Assembly (NCBI GenBank): GCA_900542825.1
Contig: UQOY01000010.1
Location: 1 to 64,000, forward strand
Direction: 5' to 3'
DNA length: 64,000 nucleotides
From: an uncultured Collinsella sp.
Lineage (GTDB): Bacteria; Actinomycetota; Coriobacteriia; Coriobacteriales; Coriobacteriaceae
This document shows, in pieces, positions 18,001 to 24,777 of this stretch (its first letter is position 1; each line of letters starts with the position of its first letter). The notes beneath the pieces were generated by a model. That model had not been told where the DNA came from and ran no database searches. It saw nothing but the letters and a program-made list of their open reading frames with translations. The translations under genes were made by a program, and so were the position numbers.

Positions 18001-18624
18001 GAGCGCGTGGTCGCGGAAAGCCTGGACGGCGTCCATGTCGCACATCTCTGCCAGATCCTTGTAGTCCCACATGGCGACCTTCTGGATCTCGTGGCTGGTG
18101 CGGAAGCCGTCGAAGAAGTTAAGGAACGGGGTCTTACCCTCGATGGCGGCAAGGTGAGCCACCGGCGAGAGGTCCATGACCTCCTGGACGTTGCCCTCGG
18201 CGAGCATGGCGAAGCCGGTCTGACGACAGGCCATGACGTCGGAGTGATCGCCAAAAATGTTCAGGGCGTGGGAAGCGACGCAACGCGCGGAGACGTGGAA
18301 GACGCCCGGGAGCTGCTCGCCCGCGATCTTGTACATGTTCGGAATCATCAGGAGCAGACCCTGAGAAGCCGTGTAGGTGGTGGTCAGAGCACCGGCGCCC
18401 AGCGAACCGTGAACGGTACCGGCTGCACCTGCCTCGGACTCCATCTCGACGACCTTGACCGGGGTGCCGAAGATGTTCTTGCGACCCTGGGCCGCCCACT
18501 GGTCGACATGGTCGGCCATCGGGCTGGACGGCGTAATGGGATAGATTCCCGCTACCTCGGTGTACGCATACGAAACATATGCGGCCGCCTCGTTGCCGTC
18601 CATAGACTTAAACTTACGCGCCAT
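15085..18624 (-). CDS. nifJ: Pyruvate:ferredoxin (flavodoxin) oxidoreductase
   Basis: This 1,179-residue homodimeric enzyme oxidises pyruvate with CoA to acetyl-CoA and CO2 and reduces ferredoxin or flavodoxin; it is central to anaerobic energy metabolism. Domains follow the single-chain order: pyrimidine-binding domain with AGIYPITPSSPMADHVDQWA near residue 30, domain II, the gamma-like domain, then two ferredoxin clusters, CIQCNQCAYVCP near 698-709 and CMGCTNCVKVCP near 752-763. A TPP-binding beta-like domain follows, with a further Cys pair in CAGCAETAYARL, ATGCSSIWG, and the GDGWAYDIGFGGLDHV diphosphate/Mg site. Start 18624 has GGAGAGGG upstream. It appears monocistronic, with a palindrome in its leader. 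Confidence 0.97.
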   Translation of the reverse strand: MARKFKSMDGNEAAAYVSYAYTEVAGIYPITPSSPMADHVDQWAAQGRKNIFGTPVKVVEMESEAGAAGTVHGSLGAGALTTTYTASQGLLLMIPNMYKIAGEQLPGVFHVSARCVASHALNIFGDHSDVMACRQTGFAMLAEGNVQEVMDLSPVAHLAAIEGKTPFLNFFDGFRTSHEIQKVAMWDYKDLAEMCDMDAVQAFRDHALNPEHPHTRGSHENGDIFFQNREACNKVYDELPAVVEGYMKKINEKLGTDYGLFNYYGAPDADRVVVCMGSFCDVLEEVIDYLNAHGEKVGLVKVRLFRPFSIKHFVDVLPETVQKIAVMDRTKEPGSIGEPLYQDVVSALYEAGKTGIKVVGGRYGLGSKDTPPASAFAVFEELKKDEPKREFTIGIVDDVTNLSLPEAEDAPNTAAPGTIECKFWGLGGDGTVGANKNSIKIIGDHTDKYVQAYFQYDSKKTGGVTVSHLRFGDSPIRSPYYVTKADFVACHNPSYIVKGFKMVRDVKPGGTFLVNCQWSDEEFAEHMPAVAKRYIANNNVNVYLIDAIDLAAKVGMGKRTNTVLQSAFFALAKVLPAEDALQYMKDAATKSYMKKGQAIVDANHKAIDAGATAFRKFEVPADWATAEDAAPVELSEETKSAIAQQVKNLLEPIDRMDGDSLPVSAFVDCADGQFELGASAYEKRGVAVVVPHWDETKCIQCNQCAYVCPHATIRPFAMTEDEAAAAPEATRTLDAMGPKAKGMKFTMAVSPLDCMGCTNCVKVCPKGALEMVPTEQEMDQQPVWDYMVENVSEKKELIAANVKGSQFKQPYLEFSGSCAGCAETAYARLVTQVAGDRMFISNATGCSSIWGNPAATAPYCKDKDGHGPAWNNSLFEDNAEHGLGMAVGYEAVQKKLIAATQDIIAADGPSDELKAAGQAWIDSVNDTEASKTAAAAYVAELEKCGCDASKAILADKAYLTKKSFWIFGGDGWAYDIGFGGLDHVLASGHNVNVFVFDTEVYSNTGGQASKASNLGQVAQFAAAGKVTKKKSLAEIAMSYGYVYVAQVAMGANPAQTLKAIHEAEAYDGPSLIIGYSPCEMHSIKKGGMQNCQAEMKKAVECGYWNLFRFNPEAAAGKKFSLDSKEPAGGYQEFLMNEARYASLTRSFPERAEELFKENEQAAMDRYAHLLKLKTVYNEA

Positions 18625-18656
18625 ATACCCCTCTCCTCTCATATAGGTATACAGGC

Positions 18657-18672
18657 CCCGGCGATCGCCGGG
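18657..18672. promoter_or_regulatory. 16-bp perfect palindrome in the nifJ leader
   Basis: CCCGGCGATCGCCGGG lies 33 bp upstream of the nifJ start. It could be a repressor site or a 5'-UTR hairpin. The rest of the 450-bp gap (18625-19074) has a GGGCC-loop-GGCCC hairpin near 18980-18994 and the palindrome CCGCATGCGG near 18892; I see no gene in it. Confidence 0.45.
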
Positions 18673-19039
18673 ATGTTGGCGTGATGGGATTTACGCTGTT
18701 GCTTCCAATCATCTGGCAGGCAGGCTCAGCAGCAGGTACGTGGCGTGGAGAGAAGACATGCCGAGGCGAGGGACAGTTGATGCGCCCCACAGACCCGACC
18801 GCCCGTCTTGCACATGACCGAGCGCCGCAAAGGCCGCATGCCGGATGCTCCCGGGCACGCCCCGGCGATGGGAAGCGCCCGCAACGGAAATCCGCATGCG
18901 GGTTTATTGTACCCCGCCGTCAAGTGTAATTTCGGCAAATATAGGCGGGCGGTAAAGGTTTACCTCGGGTGACCGCCAAGGGCCAAAATGGCCCCTCCAT
19001 CCCCGGGCGACCGGCTCTGGCGCGCCAAGGAGTGTCCCC

Positions 19040-19076
19040 AGCCGGCAGAGAAAAGGAACGTCCCTATCTGCCGGCT
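19040..19076 (-). repeat. GGAACGTCCC-core palindromic repeat, copy 2
   Basis: Perfect 10-bp arms AGCCGGCAGA / TCTGCCGGCT surround GAAAAGGAACGTCCCTA. The right arm overlaps the FHA gene stop codon (19075-19077), so the hairpin forms at the very end of that mRNA. Confidence 0.75.
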
Positions 19077-20013
19077 AGAGGGCACCGAAGAGGATGGCGT
19101 AGGTAGTGGATTCGCCGAGCTTGAGCTCGTCGCCGGGATTGAGTTGGGCGGAACGGCCGGGCTCGACCTGAATGCAGACGCGCGTGGCCCCGTTTACCAC
19201 CACGGTTCCGTTGGTGGACGACAAGTCCTCGACGTGCCAGATATTTTGAGCATCGCACCAGATATGGGCATGGCGGGCCGAGACATCGTCGCCGACGTCG
19301 GTAATATCGCCCTCACCAGTGGCCAGCGCGCCAATCTCAACACCCTGCTCACTCGGCTGAATCCAGCGCGGGGCGCTCACGACAAAACTGTTTTGCACGC
19401 GCAGCAAGCCCAAGGGGTGCGCCGGGGCGGGTTCGCGTTCGCCCGCGGTCATCGACATGCCAAGCGAACGCGGCGTGGATGTGCCTCCGCCACAGGTCGC
19501 GTGCGCGTAGTCGATGGCATAGTTCACCGAGGACCGCACATCCGCCGAACAACCGACGGCGACAAACAGCACCAGCACGGCCTCGGCGCGCTCGGCGGGC
19601 ATGAGTTCCGCCGCCTGGGACAGGCGATCGAGCGCGTTGCGATAGAGATTCGTGTCCTGGTGGCACTCTTCGAGCGCGCGTACCATCGGTTCACCTGCAG
19701 GACCGCACACCATATTGATCACAGCCGTGGAGTCCATGGGATTGCGCTGGCGCAGGGCCAGTTGCGACATAATACGCGCAGCCGAGGTACCGTATTCGGC
19801 AAAGTAGCGCTGCTGAAGCGTGCCGACCGGCGCGCGAACGATAAAGCGGGAAACCCAAGAGCGATCGGCGGCTCGGCTCTGCGGGCTGCGGCCGTCGGCG
19901 AGCGGACGGGACGAAAGCACCAAGCCGCACAGCTCGATATGGCTCAGATGCGCCGCGCGCTTAAAGATGTCAAACATGGCCCCGCATGGGGTGAGCTCAA
20001 CTTGAGATGCCAT
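19075..20013 (-). CDS. FHA-domain protein paired with a Ser/Thr kinase
   Basis: This 312-residue protein has no signal peptide or membrane helix. The C-terminal 90 residues are an FHA phosphothreonine-binding domain: a GDDVSARHAHIWCD strand (Ser and His that contact the phosphate), then VEDLSSTNGTVVVNG, the conserved loop that binds phosphothreonine. The N-terminal 210 residues match nothing I recognise; they are mixed alpha/beta with several Cys. The gene follows the kinase gene by three bases and is surely co-transcribed with it, so it probably docks on the autophosphorylated kinase or is its substrate. It ends in a palindromic repeat that overlaps the stop codon. Confidence 0.82.
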   Translation of the reverse strand: MASQVELTPCGAMFDIFKRAAHLSHIELCGLVLSSRPLADGRSPQSRAADRSWVSRFIVRAPVGTLQQRYFAEYGTSAARIMSQLALRQRNPMDSTAVINMVCGPAGEPMVRALEECHQDTNLYRNALDRLSQAAELMPAERAEAVLVLFVAVGCSADVRSSVNYAIDYAHATCGGGTSTPRSLGMSMTAGEREPAPAHPLGLLRVQNSFVVSAPRWIQPSEQGVEIGALATGEGDITDVGDDVSARHAHIWCDAQNIWHVEDLSSTNGTVVVNGATRVCIQVEPGRSAQLNPGDELKLGESTTYAILFGAL

Positions 20014-20016
20014 GAC

Positions 20017-21861
20017 CTAGGCCTCCTTGGTCGTAGAAATAGAATCGGACGATACTTCGACAGGTCCGCCAAAAGTACGGGCAGCTGCGGCTCCACCGGC
20101 AAGCGGAGTCGCCATCTGGGCTTTTGTGCGTCGCGGTGCCGAAACGGGAAGTTCAAAGGCAAAGCCCATCGCAAGCAAAAACCACGTAAGCGTATAGGTT
20201 GCAACCAGAGCGGCAACAAGGCCGCCCATCACGGCGCGTTGGGAAAATACGCTACATGCAGCCACAACCAGCACCGGAACCTCGCAGGCAGAAAGCGCAA
20301 GCACACCCTGCAGGAAGCCCGAGCGCCGATCGCGCGCAAGTGCCCCCGCGGCAACGCCGGCTATGCCTGGCAGCGCCAACGCCAGTGCGGCAATAATACC
20401 CGGTAGCGACCCAGACCACACGAGCGATCCCAAAGTCGCCGTCACGCGAGCGCCCGACGCCAGCAGCGCGGCCGAAACCACGACCACAGCCCAAACCACG
20501 CCACAGGCGACCGTCGCGCCGACCATCAGCGCGCGACGAACCGCGCGGCCGGACGCATCCATGGGGCACGGCGTGAGCGGCTCGCCGCGGAGCGAACGAC
20601 CGACATTTTGCGCATAGTGGTCACAAAACGCCGAGAGCGCCGCCTCGACCGCCGCCGGCTCGGGACGATTTTTTTGATGGCTGGACAGACAGGCCATCAC
20701 CACGTCGAACAGCTGGGCATCGACAAACGCCAGCGCATCGCGTAGCTCTTCGGAATCCGGCTCAAGCCCTAGCTGCTGGGCCTGCTCGACCGCGGCGAGC
20801 GCCACATCGGGCTCACGACGAAGCAGCTGAGTCAAATCGCAACCGGGCGCATGGGCACCAATGGGATAGTCGGGCCGCGTGTCCATCTTAAGACGGTAGG
20901 GGCTCGCGATGTCGCGCGTCCTTTTGCGCGAACCCGAGGCGCCCGAAGTGCTCGGCGCGGCTTCGTATGGCGCGACGCCGGCAATGAGCTCGTAAACCGT
21001 GCTTGCCGCGGCATAGACGTCAATCGCCGGCGACATACGCAAAGCACGCAGGTCGGCAATATCGTCGGTGAGCATCTCGGGCGGGGCATAGGCAACCGTC
21101 GCGCGACGCAGCGTGGCATAACGCTCGGTAAAGGATGCCTTGCCGCCGGTACCGGCCACGGCCGACGCAGGCTCAAGCGCCAGCGATGAGCCAAAGTCAA
21201 TCAGGCACAGGTCAAAGGTGCCCTCGGCAAGCTGCCGGTCAAGCGGTAGACGCGCCGTGCGCACCATAATATTAGCGGGCGAGATATCGCGATGGACAAA
21301 GCCCTCGCCCACCAGGCTCATACGGCAGAGCAGATCGAACAGGTCGCGACCCAGACGCGCCGCCACAAGCGGCGACAGGCGTCCGGCATCGTCCACGGCA
21401 AGTCGCGAACGCAAGCGGGCAAGCGTCTCGCCCTCGACCCATTCCATGACAATTGCAGGCACACCGTCGACCTCGCCCCAGCCATAGAGGCGGGGAAAGC
21501 CCTTGAGGCCCGAAAGGGCGCGATGGCATTCGTATTCCTCGCGAAACGCTGCCTTGAACTTGGCGACCAGCGCCTCGTGAGCGGCATCGTCGTCGAACTC
21601 ATCGCGCGCCGGCAAGATGAGCTGCTTGAGTGCCACGGCCTCGCCTTGGGCATTGACGGCACGCGTCACGCGGCCGATGCCGCCACGGCGCATGGTGGCG
21701 TCGTCGGCAAACAGCATCGCAAATCGACGCTGGTAGACGGGCAGCTCATCCGGGCTCAGCGCAATAGCAGGCTCAAACCCTCCAACGCGCGCCAGGCGCA
21801 GGCCTACCATAGGGTCGCGGTTTAGCGCGCACGATGCGCTAGAAGCAAGGCTATTCGTCAT
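20017..21861 (-). CDS. Membrane Ser/Thr protein kinase
   Basis: This is a 614-residue Hanks-type kinase. The ATP lysine is in AVALKQLIL, but the glycine loop is atypical (RRGGIGRVTRAV). The catalytic loop is FVHRDISPANIMV (His190-Asp192), where Ser replaces the usual Lys two residues after the Asp. The Mg loop is LIDFGSS, and YAPPEML stands for the APE region. The kinase domain ends near residue 405. About four hydrophobic helices follow (about 445-555), then a polar cytoplasmic tail; there is no extracellular sensor domain. The ATG overlaps the upstream gene's stop codon (ATGA, 21858-21861) and the FHA gene follows within three bases, so the three form one translationally coupled operon. The activating signal is unknown. 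Confidence 0.85.
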   Translation of the reverse strand: MTNSLASSASCALNRDPMVGLRLARVGGFEPAIALSPDELPVYQRRFAMLFADDATMRRGGIGRVTRAVNAQGEAVALKQLILPARDEFDDDAAHEALVAKFKAAFREEYECHRALSGLKGFPRLYGWGEVDGVPAIVMEWVEGETLARLRSRLAVDDAGRLSPLVAARLGRDLFDLLCRMSLVGEGFVHRDISPANIMVRTARLPLDRQLAEGTFDLCLIDFGSSLALEPASAVAGTGGKASFTERYATLRRATVAYAPPEMLTDDIADLRALRMSPAIDVYAAASTVYELIAGVAPYEAAPSTSGASGSRKRTRDIASPYRLKMDTRPDYPIGAHAPGCDLTQLLRREPDVALAAVEQAQQLGLEPDSEELRDALAFVDAQLFDVVMACLSSHQKNRPEPAAVEAALSAFCDHYAQNVGRSLRGEPLTPCPMDASGRAVRRALMVGATVACGVVWAVVVVSAALLASGARVTATLGSLVWSGSLPGIIAALALALPGIAGVAAGALARDRRSGFLQGVLALSACEVPVLVVAACSVFSQRAVMGGLVAALVATYTLTWFLLAMGFAFELPVSAPRRTKAQMATPLAGGAAAARTFGGPVEVSSDSISTTKEA

Positions 21862-22766
21862 AGGGCGATCGCCGCCACTTTGATATTGAAGTTGTTGAAC
21901 GCGACGTCGTCATCGCCGTAATGCCCCACCCATTGGCACAGATTGGTGTAGCAGCCCCATAGGTTGGCGTATTGCTGATACCACTTTGACTTGGGAGAAA
22001 ACGTTTGCCGGCCAAACTCGGCACGGATGACAAACATATCGTTGGCCAGGCTATCGCACGGCCCGGTATCGCCCGTTGCGTTATAGGTCGACACCACGCT
22101 ATTGGCGCGGGCGACATAGTCATCGAGCATGTTGTATTTGGCCACGAGCCAACTGTGGATACTCTCCTCCTCGGCAGCCGAGAGGCCACCCGAGCCTGTA
22201 TCGCCGCCGGCACCGCCGTCCGTCGAGCCACCACTCGAAGATCCACCGCCAGAGGCGGAGCCCGAACCAGAGCCGCCGCTCGAGTTCGACGAATCGGAAC
22301 TGGCGCCCGACGAACCTGAACCGCCGGGCTTGCCTGCCTGTTGGGCGTCCTGCCCCTTCTGCTGCTCGGTCTTGTTAACGACAGAAGCCACGCTGTTATT
22401 GGAAAGCTTCGTAATGACCTTGGTGTTGGTGGGCACGATGGTCTTGCCGTTTGCCAGCGTGATCTCGTTGGACGCCCGCTCGCCCTCGTCCGCGAGATCG
22501 ACGCCAAACACGGTGCGCCCGACCACGCTCGCCCACGCATATCCAGTTGTCGTTCCCAAGTCGCTTTTGGCCTTGCGCCCAATATGCAGCTCGCGCGCAG
22601 CATGCGCCTGCACCATGGACGGCACCGTCATGCCATAAGCCGAAACACCGGCTATGACCAGCACGAGCGAGCAAGACAGCAGCACATACGCCCGAGGCGC
22701 CAGGCCCAACCGGCGTCGCACGCGCACCGCGGCGCCGCGCTTTGTCTGAGTGCCCCCGGGCCGCAT
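21858..22766 (-). CDS. Exported membrane-anchored protein with Gly/Ser linker
   Basis: This protein of about 302 residues is of no family I recognise. An Arg-rich N-terminus (about 1-25) comes before one hydrophobic helix (YVLLSCSLVLVIAGVSAYGM), so it is anchored or cleaved with the bulk outside. Residues about 60-145 form a first segment, followed by about 55 residues of Gly, Ser and Asp low complexity, then a C-terminal domain of about 100 residues rich in Trp, Tyr and Asn with a few Cys (GPCDSLAND, LWGCYTNLCQW). The start at 22766 follows TGGAGGAGAACGC. As the first gene of the kinase-FHA operon, it is a candidate extracellular sensor or effector for a kinase that has no outside domain of its own. 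Confidence 0.7.
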   Translation of the reverse strand: MRPGGTQTKRGAAVRVRRRLGLAPRAYVLLSCSLVLVIAGVSAYGMTVPSMVQAHAARELHIGRKAKSDLGTTTGYAWASVVGRTVFGVDLADEGERASNEITLANGKTIVPTNTKVITKLSNNSVASVVNKTEQQKGQDAQQAGKPGGSGSSGASSDSSNSSGGSGSGSASGGGSSSGGSTDGGAGGDTGSGGLSAAEEESIHSWLVAKYNMLDDYVARANSVVSTYNATGDTGPCDSLANDMFVIRAEFGRQTFSPKSKWYQQYANLWGCYTNLCQWVGHYGDDDVAFNNFNIKVAAIAL

Positions 22767-22784
22767 GCGTTCTCCTCCAACAAA

Positions 22785-22808
22785 AACACGCCGCTTAAAA
22801 GCGGCGCA
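22785..22808 (-). terminator. Terminator between recR and the kinase operon
   Basis: On the minus strand, CGCCGCTTTTAAGCGGCG is followed by TGTTTTTGTTGG. It lies just upstream of the exported-protein ribosome site, so it ends the dnaX-side transcript or acts as a leader attenuator. Confidence 0.8.
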
Positions 22809-23009
22809 TTCTTTCATATCCACATTTGAGTGTATCAGCGAACCTAAAAGGTTGCGCAACGAATGAGCAAATACGAGGTGTGAGCGGACCCATCCATGCG
22901 ATAAGCGGATGAAAAGCAGGTTTGTTGCACAACAAATGCATGAACGCATGCCCAATTATGAGCGCCCCGTGCGGCAGGCCAACGGAACATGTCGCGGAGC
23001 TGACGCCAC

Positions 23010-23606
23010 CTAAATCGCGCGACGGGCCTCGATGGCGCGGCCAAGCGTAAGCTCGTCGGCATACTCCAGGTCGCCGCCCACGGGAAGGCCGCTTGCCAGA
23101 CGCGACACCTCGACGCCCAACGGCTTGATAGTGCGGGCCAGGTAGCTCGCCGTGGTCTCGCCCTCGATGTTGGGGTTGGTGGCGATGATGACCTCATGGA
23201 TATCCTCGTGGCCCAGACGCGCCAGCAGCTCGCGGATGTGCAACTGCTCGGGACCAATCTTGTCCATGGGACTGATCACGCCGCCCAGCACATGGTACAG
23301 GCCATGGTAGCTGCCCGTGCGCTCGATTGCCTGGACGTCGCGCGGCTCGCCCACCACACAAATGCGAGTGGTATCGCGCATCGGGTCCTGGCAGATGGAG
23401 CACTCGTCGGCCGTGGCGTAGTTAAAGCAACGGCTGCAAAAGTGGACCTCCTGCTTAACCTCCAGGATGGCCTCGGCCAGGCGGCGCGCCTCCTCGGCGT
23501 CGGCCTCCAACAGGTAATAGGCGATGCGCTGGGCCGACTTGGGACCAATGCCCGGCAGGCGGCCCAGCTCATCGAGCAGTTTTTGCAGACTGTGATTCGC
23601 ACTCAT
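23010..23606 (-). CDS. recR: Recombination mediator RecR
   Basis: This 198-residue protein works with RecF and RecO to load RecA on gapped DNA. The helix-hairpin-helix LPGIGPKSAQRIAYYLL is near residue 17, followed by the four-Cys zinc finger CSRCFNYATADECSIC near 57-72. The Toprim domain has VVGEPRDVQAIE and the acidic NPNIEGE. The length is exactly that of the family. It lies 15 bp after ybaB, the usual ybaB-recR pairing. The ATG at 23606 has no clear ribosome site (ATATATAT precedes it), so translation may depend on coupling with ybaB. Confidence 0.96.
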   Translation of the reverse strand: MSANHSLQKLLDELGRLPGIGPKSAQRIAYYLLEADAEEARRLAEAILEVKQEVHFCSRCFNYATADECSICQDPMRDTTRICVVGEPRDVQAIERTGSYHGLYHVLGGVISPMDKIGPEQLHIRELLARLGHEDIHEVIIATNPNIEGETTASYLARTIKPLGVEVSRLASGLPVGGDLEYADELTLGRAIEARRAI

Positions 23607-23621
23607 ATATATATGCGTGTC

Positions 23622-23942
23622 TTAGAACGGCATGCCCGGGATGTTGAGGCCGCCGGTGATGGCGCCCATCTGCTTGTTGGCGAGCTCGTTGACGCCGCGG
23701 ACGGCCTCGTTGACGGCAGCCATAATCATGTCCTGCAGCATATCGACGTCCTCGGGATCGAGGGCATCGGGATCGATGGTGAGGTTGACGAGCTCCATCT
23801 CGCCGTTAACGGTCACCTTGACCATGCCGCCGCCGGCAGAGGCGTCGACGGTCTGGGACTTGAGGTTCTCCTGCGCGGCGGCAAGCTGCTCCTGCATCTT
23901 GCGGGCCTGCTTCATCATCTGCTGCATGTTCATACCGGCCAT
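23622..23942 (-). CDS. YbaB/EbfC nucleoid-associated protein
   Basis: This is a 106-residue DNA-binding protein of the YbaB/EbfC family, which forms dimers shaped like tweezers on DNA. It opens MAGMNMQQMMKQARKMQEQL, an amphipathic helix rich in Met and Gln, and has the conserved VTVNGEMELVNLTIDP strand followed by LQDMIMAAVNEA. AAAGGAGCCATC precedes the ATG. It is the first gene of a ybaB-recR pair. The dnaX gene, normally just upstream in other genomes, is on the same strand here but is separated by a small convergent gene at 24283-24756. Confidence 0.93.
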   Translation of the reverse strand: MAGMNMQQMMKQARKMQEQLAAAQENLKSQTVDASAGGGMVKVTVNGEMELVNLTIDPDALDPEDVDMLQDMIMAAVNEAVRGVNELANKQMGAITGGLNIPGMPF

Positions 23943-24104
23943 GATGGCTCCTTTACGTGCGGCCGCACGCCGAGCTGCAAGGGCAGCCGGGACGCGGCGG
24001 GACTTTCAAACTCAAAAATCGTACCACGGCGCGCGGCCAGCAAGCGGGGCAGTCACGCTACCTCAGTCGATATACATGTCCTGGAGTGCAAGCCGCACCC
24101 GAAG

Positions 24105-24139
24105 ATTATGCAAAGTTGAATAATTCGCATCTGCATAAT
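24105..24139. promoter_or_regulatory. Inverted repeat in the ybaB upstream region
   Basis: ATTATGCA (24105-24112) and TGCATAAT (24132-24139) form 8-bp arms 19 bp apart in an AT-rich part of the 340-bp gap between ybaB and the plus-strand gene at 24283. It may be an operator for either divergent promoter. I see nothing else in 23943-24282. Confidence 0.35.
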
Positions 24140-24282
24140 ATTGAAAGCTAAATCTTGTAGAGCCGGAATCCGACATTTCATGTGCACCGCTAAAGACCTG
24201 CATGCCGATCCGTTGCTCACGGTGACGCGCATGGCAGCGGGGTATAATTTGATTGCCATAGATAGTAATTTGGAGGTGCCCC

Positions 24283-24756
24283 ATGAATGCCCCCAACGCG
24301 CTCCAAAACATCCGCTCAAAACACCCCGTTGCATATGTGGTTCTCTATCTCTTTGTCGGCTGGGCATTGCTGGTTGTCATCACCCATGCCATAGCTTTTG
24401 GAGCAGAACTGCTGATAGCCAGCTCGGACCAGCCCGTCGTCAAATGGGAGACGACCGATGAGTGCACCGACGGAACCCGAACCGTCTACTACAACAGCCC
24501 GTCCCTCTATCAAGAGTTCAAGGTCAAGATAAAGGACTTCAAGATTGTCGATGCCGAGCTAGGCGTTTATTTGGCAATCGGAGCAACCATTAACGCCGAG
24601 CAAGTCGAGTACACGGACAGCCATGCGACGTATCGTATCGACCTCAGCATCCTAGGCCGACCGTCACGCACCTGTCTGCTCAAATGCGACATACGCGGCA
24701 CCACACTACACATGTCCGAAATACAAATGCGCCCGGGCAAGGGGTTCTCTTCTTGA
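24283..24756 (+). CDS. Small membrane-anchored protein of unknown function
   Basis: This 157-residue protein has one N-terminal hydrophobic helix (VAYVVLYLFVGWALLVVITHA, about residues 16-36), which leaves about 120 residues, predicted outside, with a mixed beta-strand pattern and Cys in ECTDGTR and LLKCDIRG. I recognise no family. TTTGGAGGTGCCCC precedes the ATG, a good ribosome site, and third-position GC is in line with real genes here, so it is probably expressed. It is the only plus-strand gene between ybaB and dnaX, and it converges on dnaX with only about 20 bp between the stop codons and no evident terminator in the gap. Confidence 0.65.
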   Translation: MNAPNALQNIRSKHPVAYVVLYLFVGWALLVVITHAIAFGAELLIASSDQPVVKWETTDECTDGTRTVYYNSPSLYQEFKVKIKDFKIVDAELGVYLAIGATINAEQVEYTDSHATYRIDLSILGRPSRTCLLKCDIRGTTLHMSEIQMRPGKGFSS

Positions 24757-24777
24757 GCAGTATACCCGCCCGTACGG

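Noticed and set aside
15013..18684. Open frame of 1,223 codons on the plus strand opposite nifJ
   Set aside because: Its translation is Val/Leu/Asp/Gly-rich without family motifs; it is the codon-bias shadow of nifJ, whose motifs are complete.
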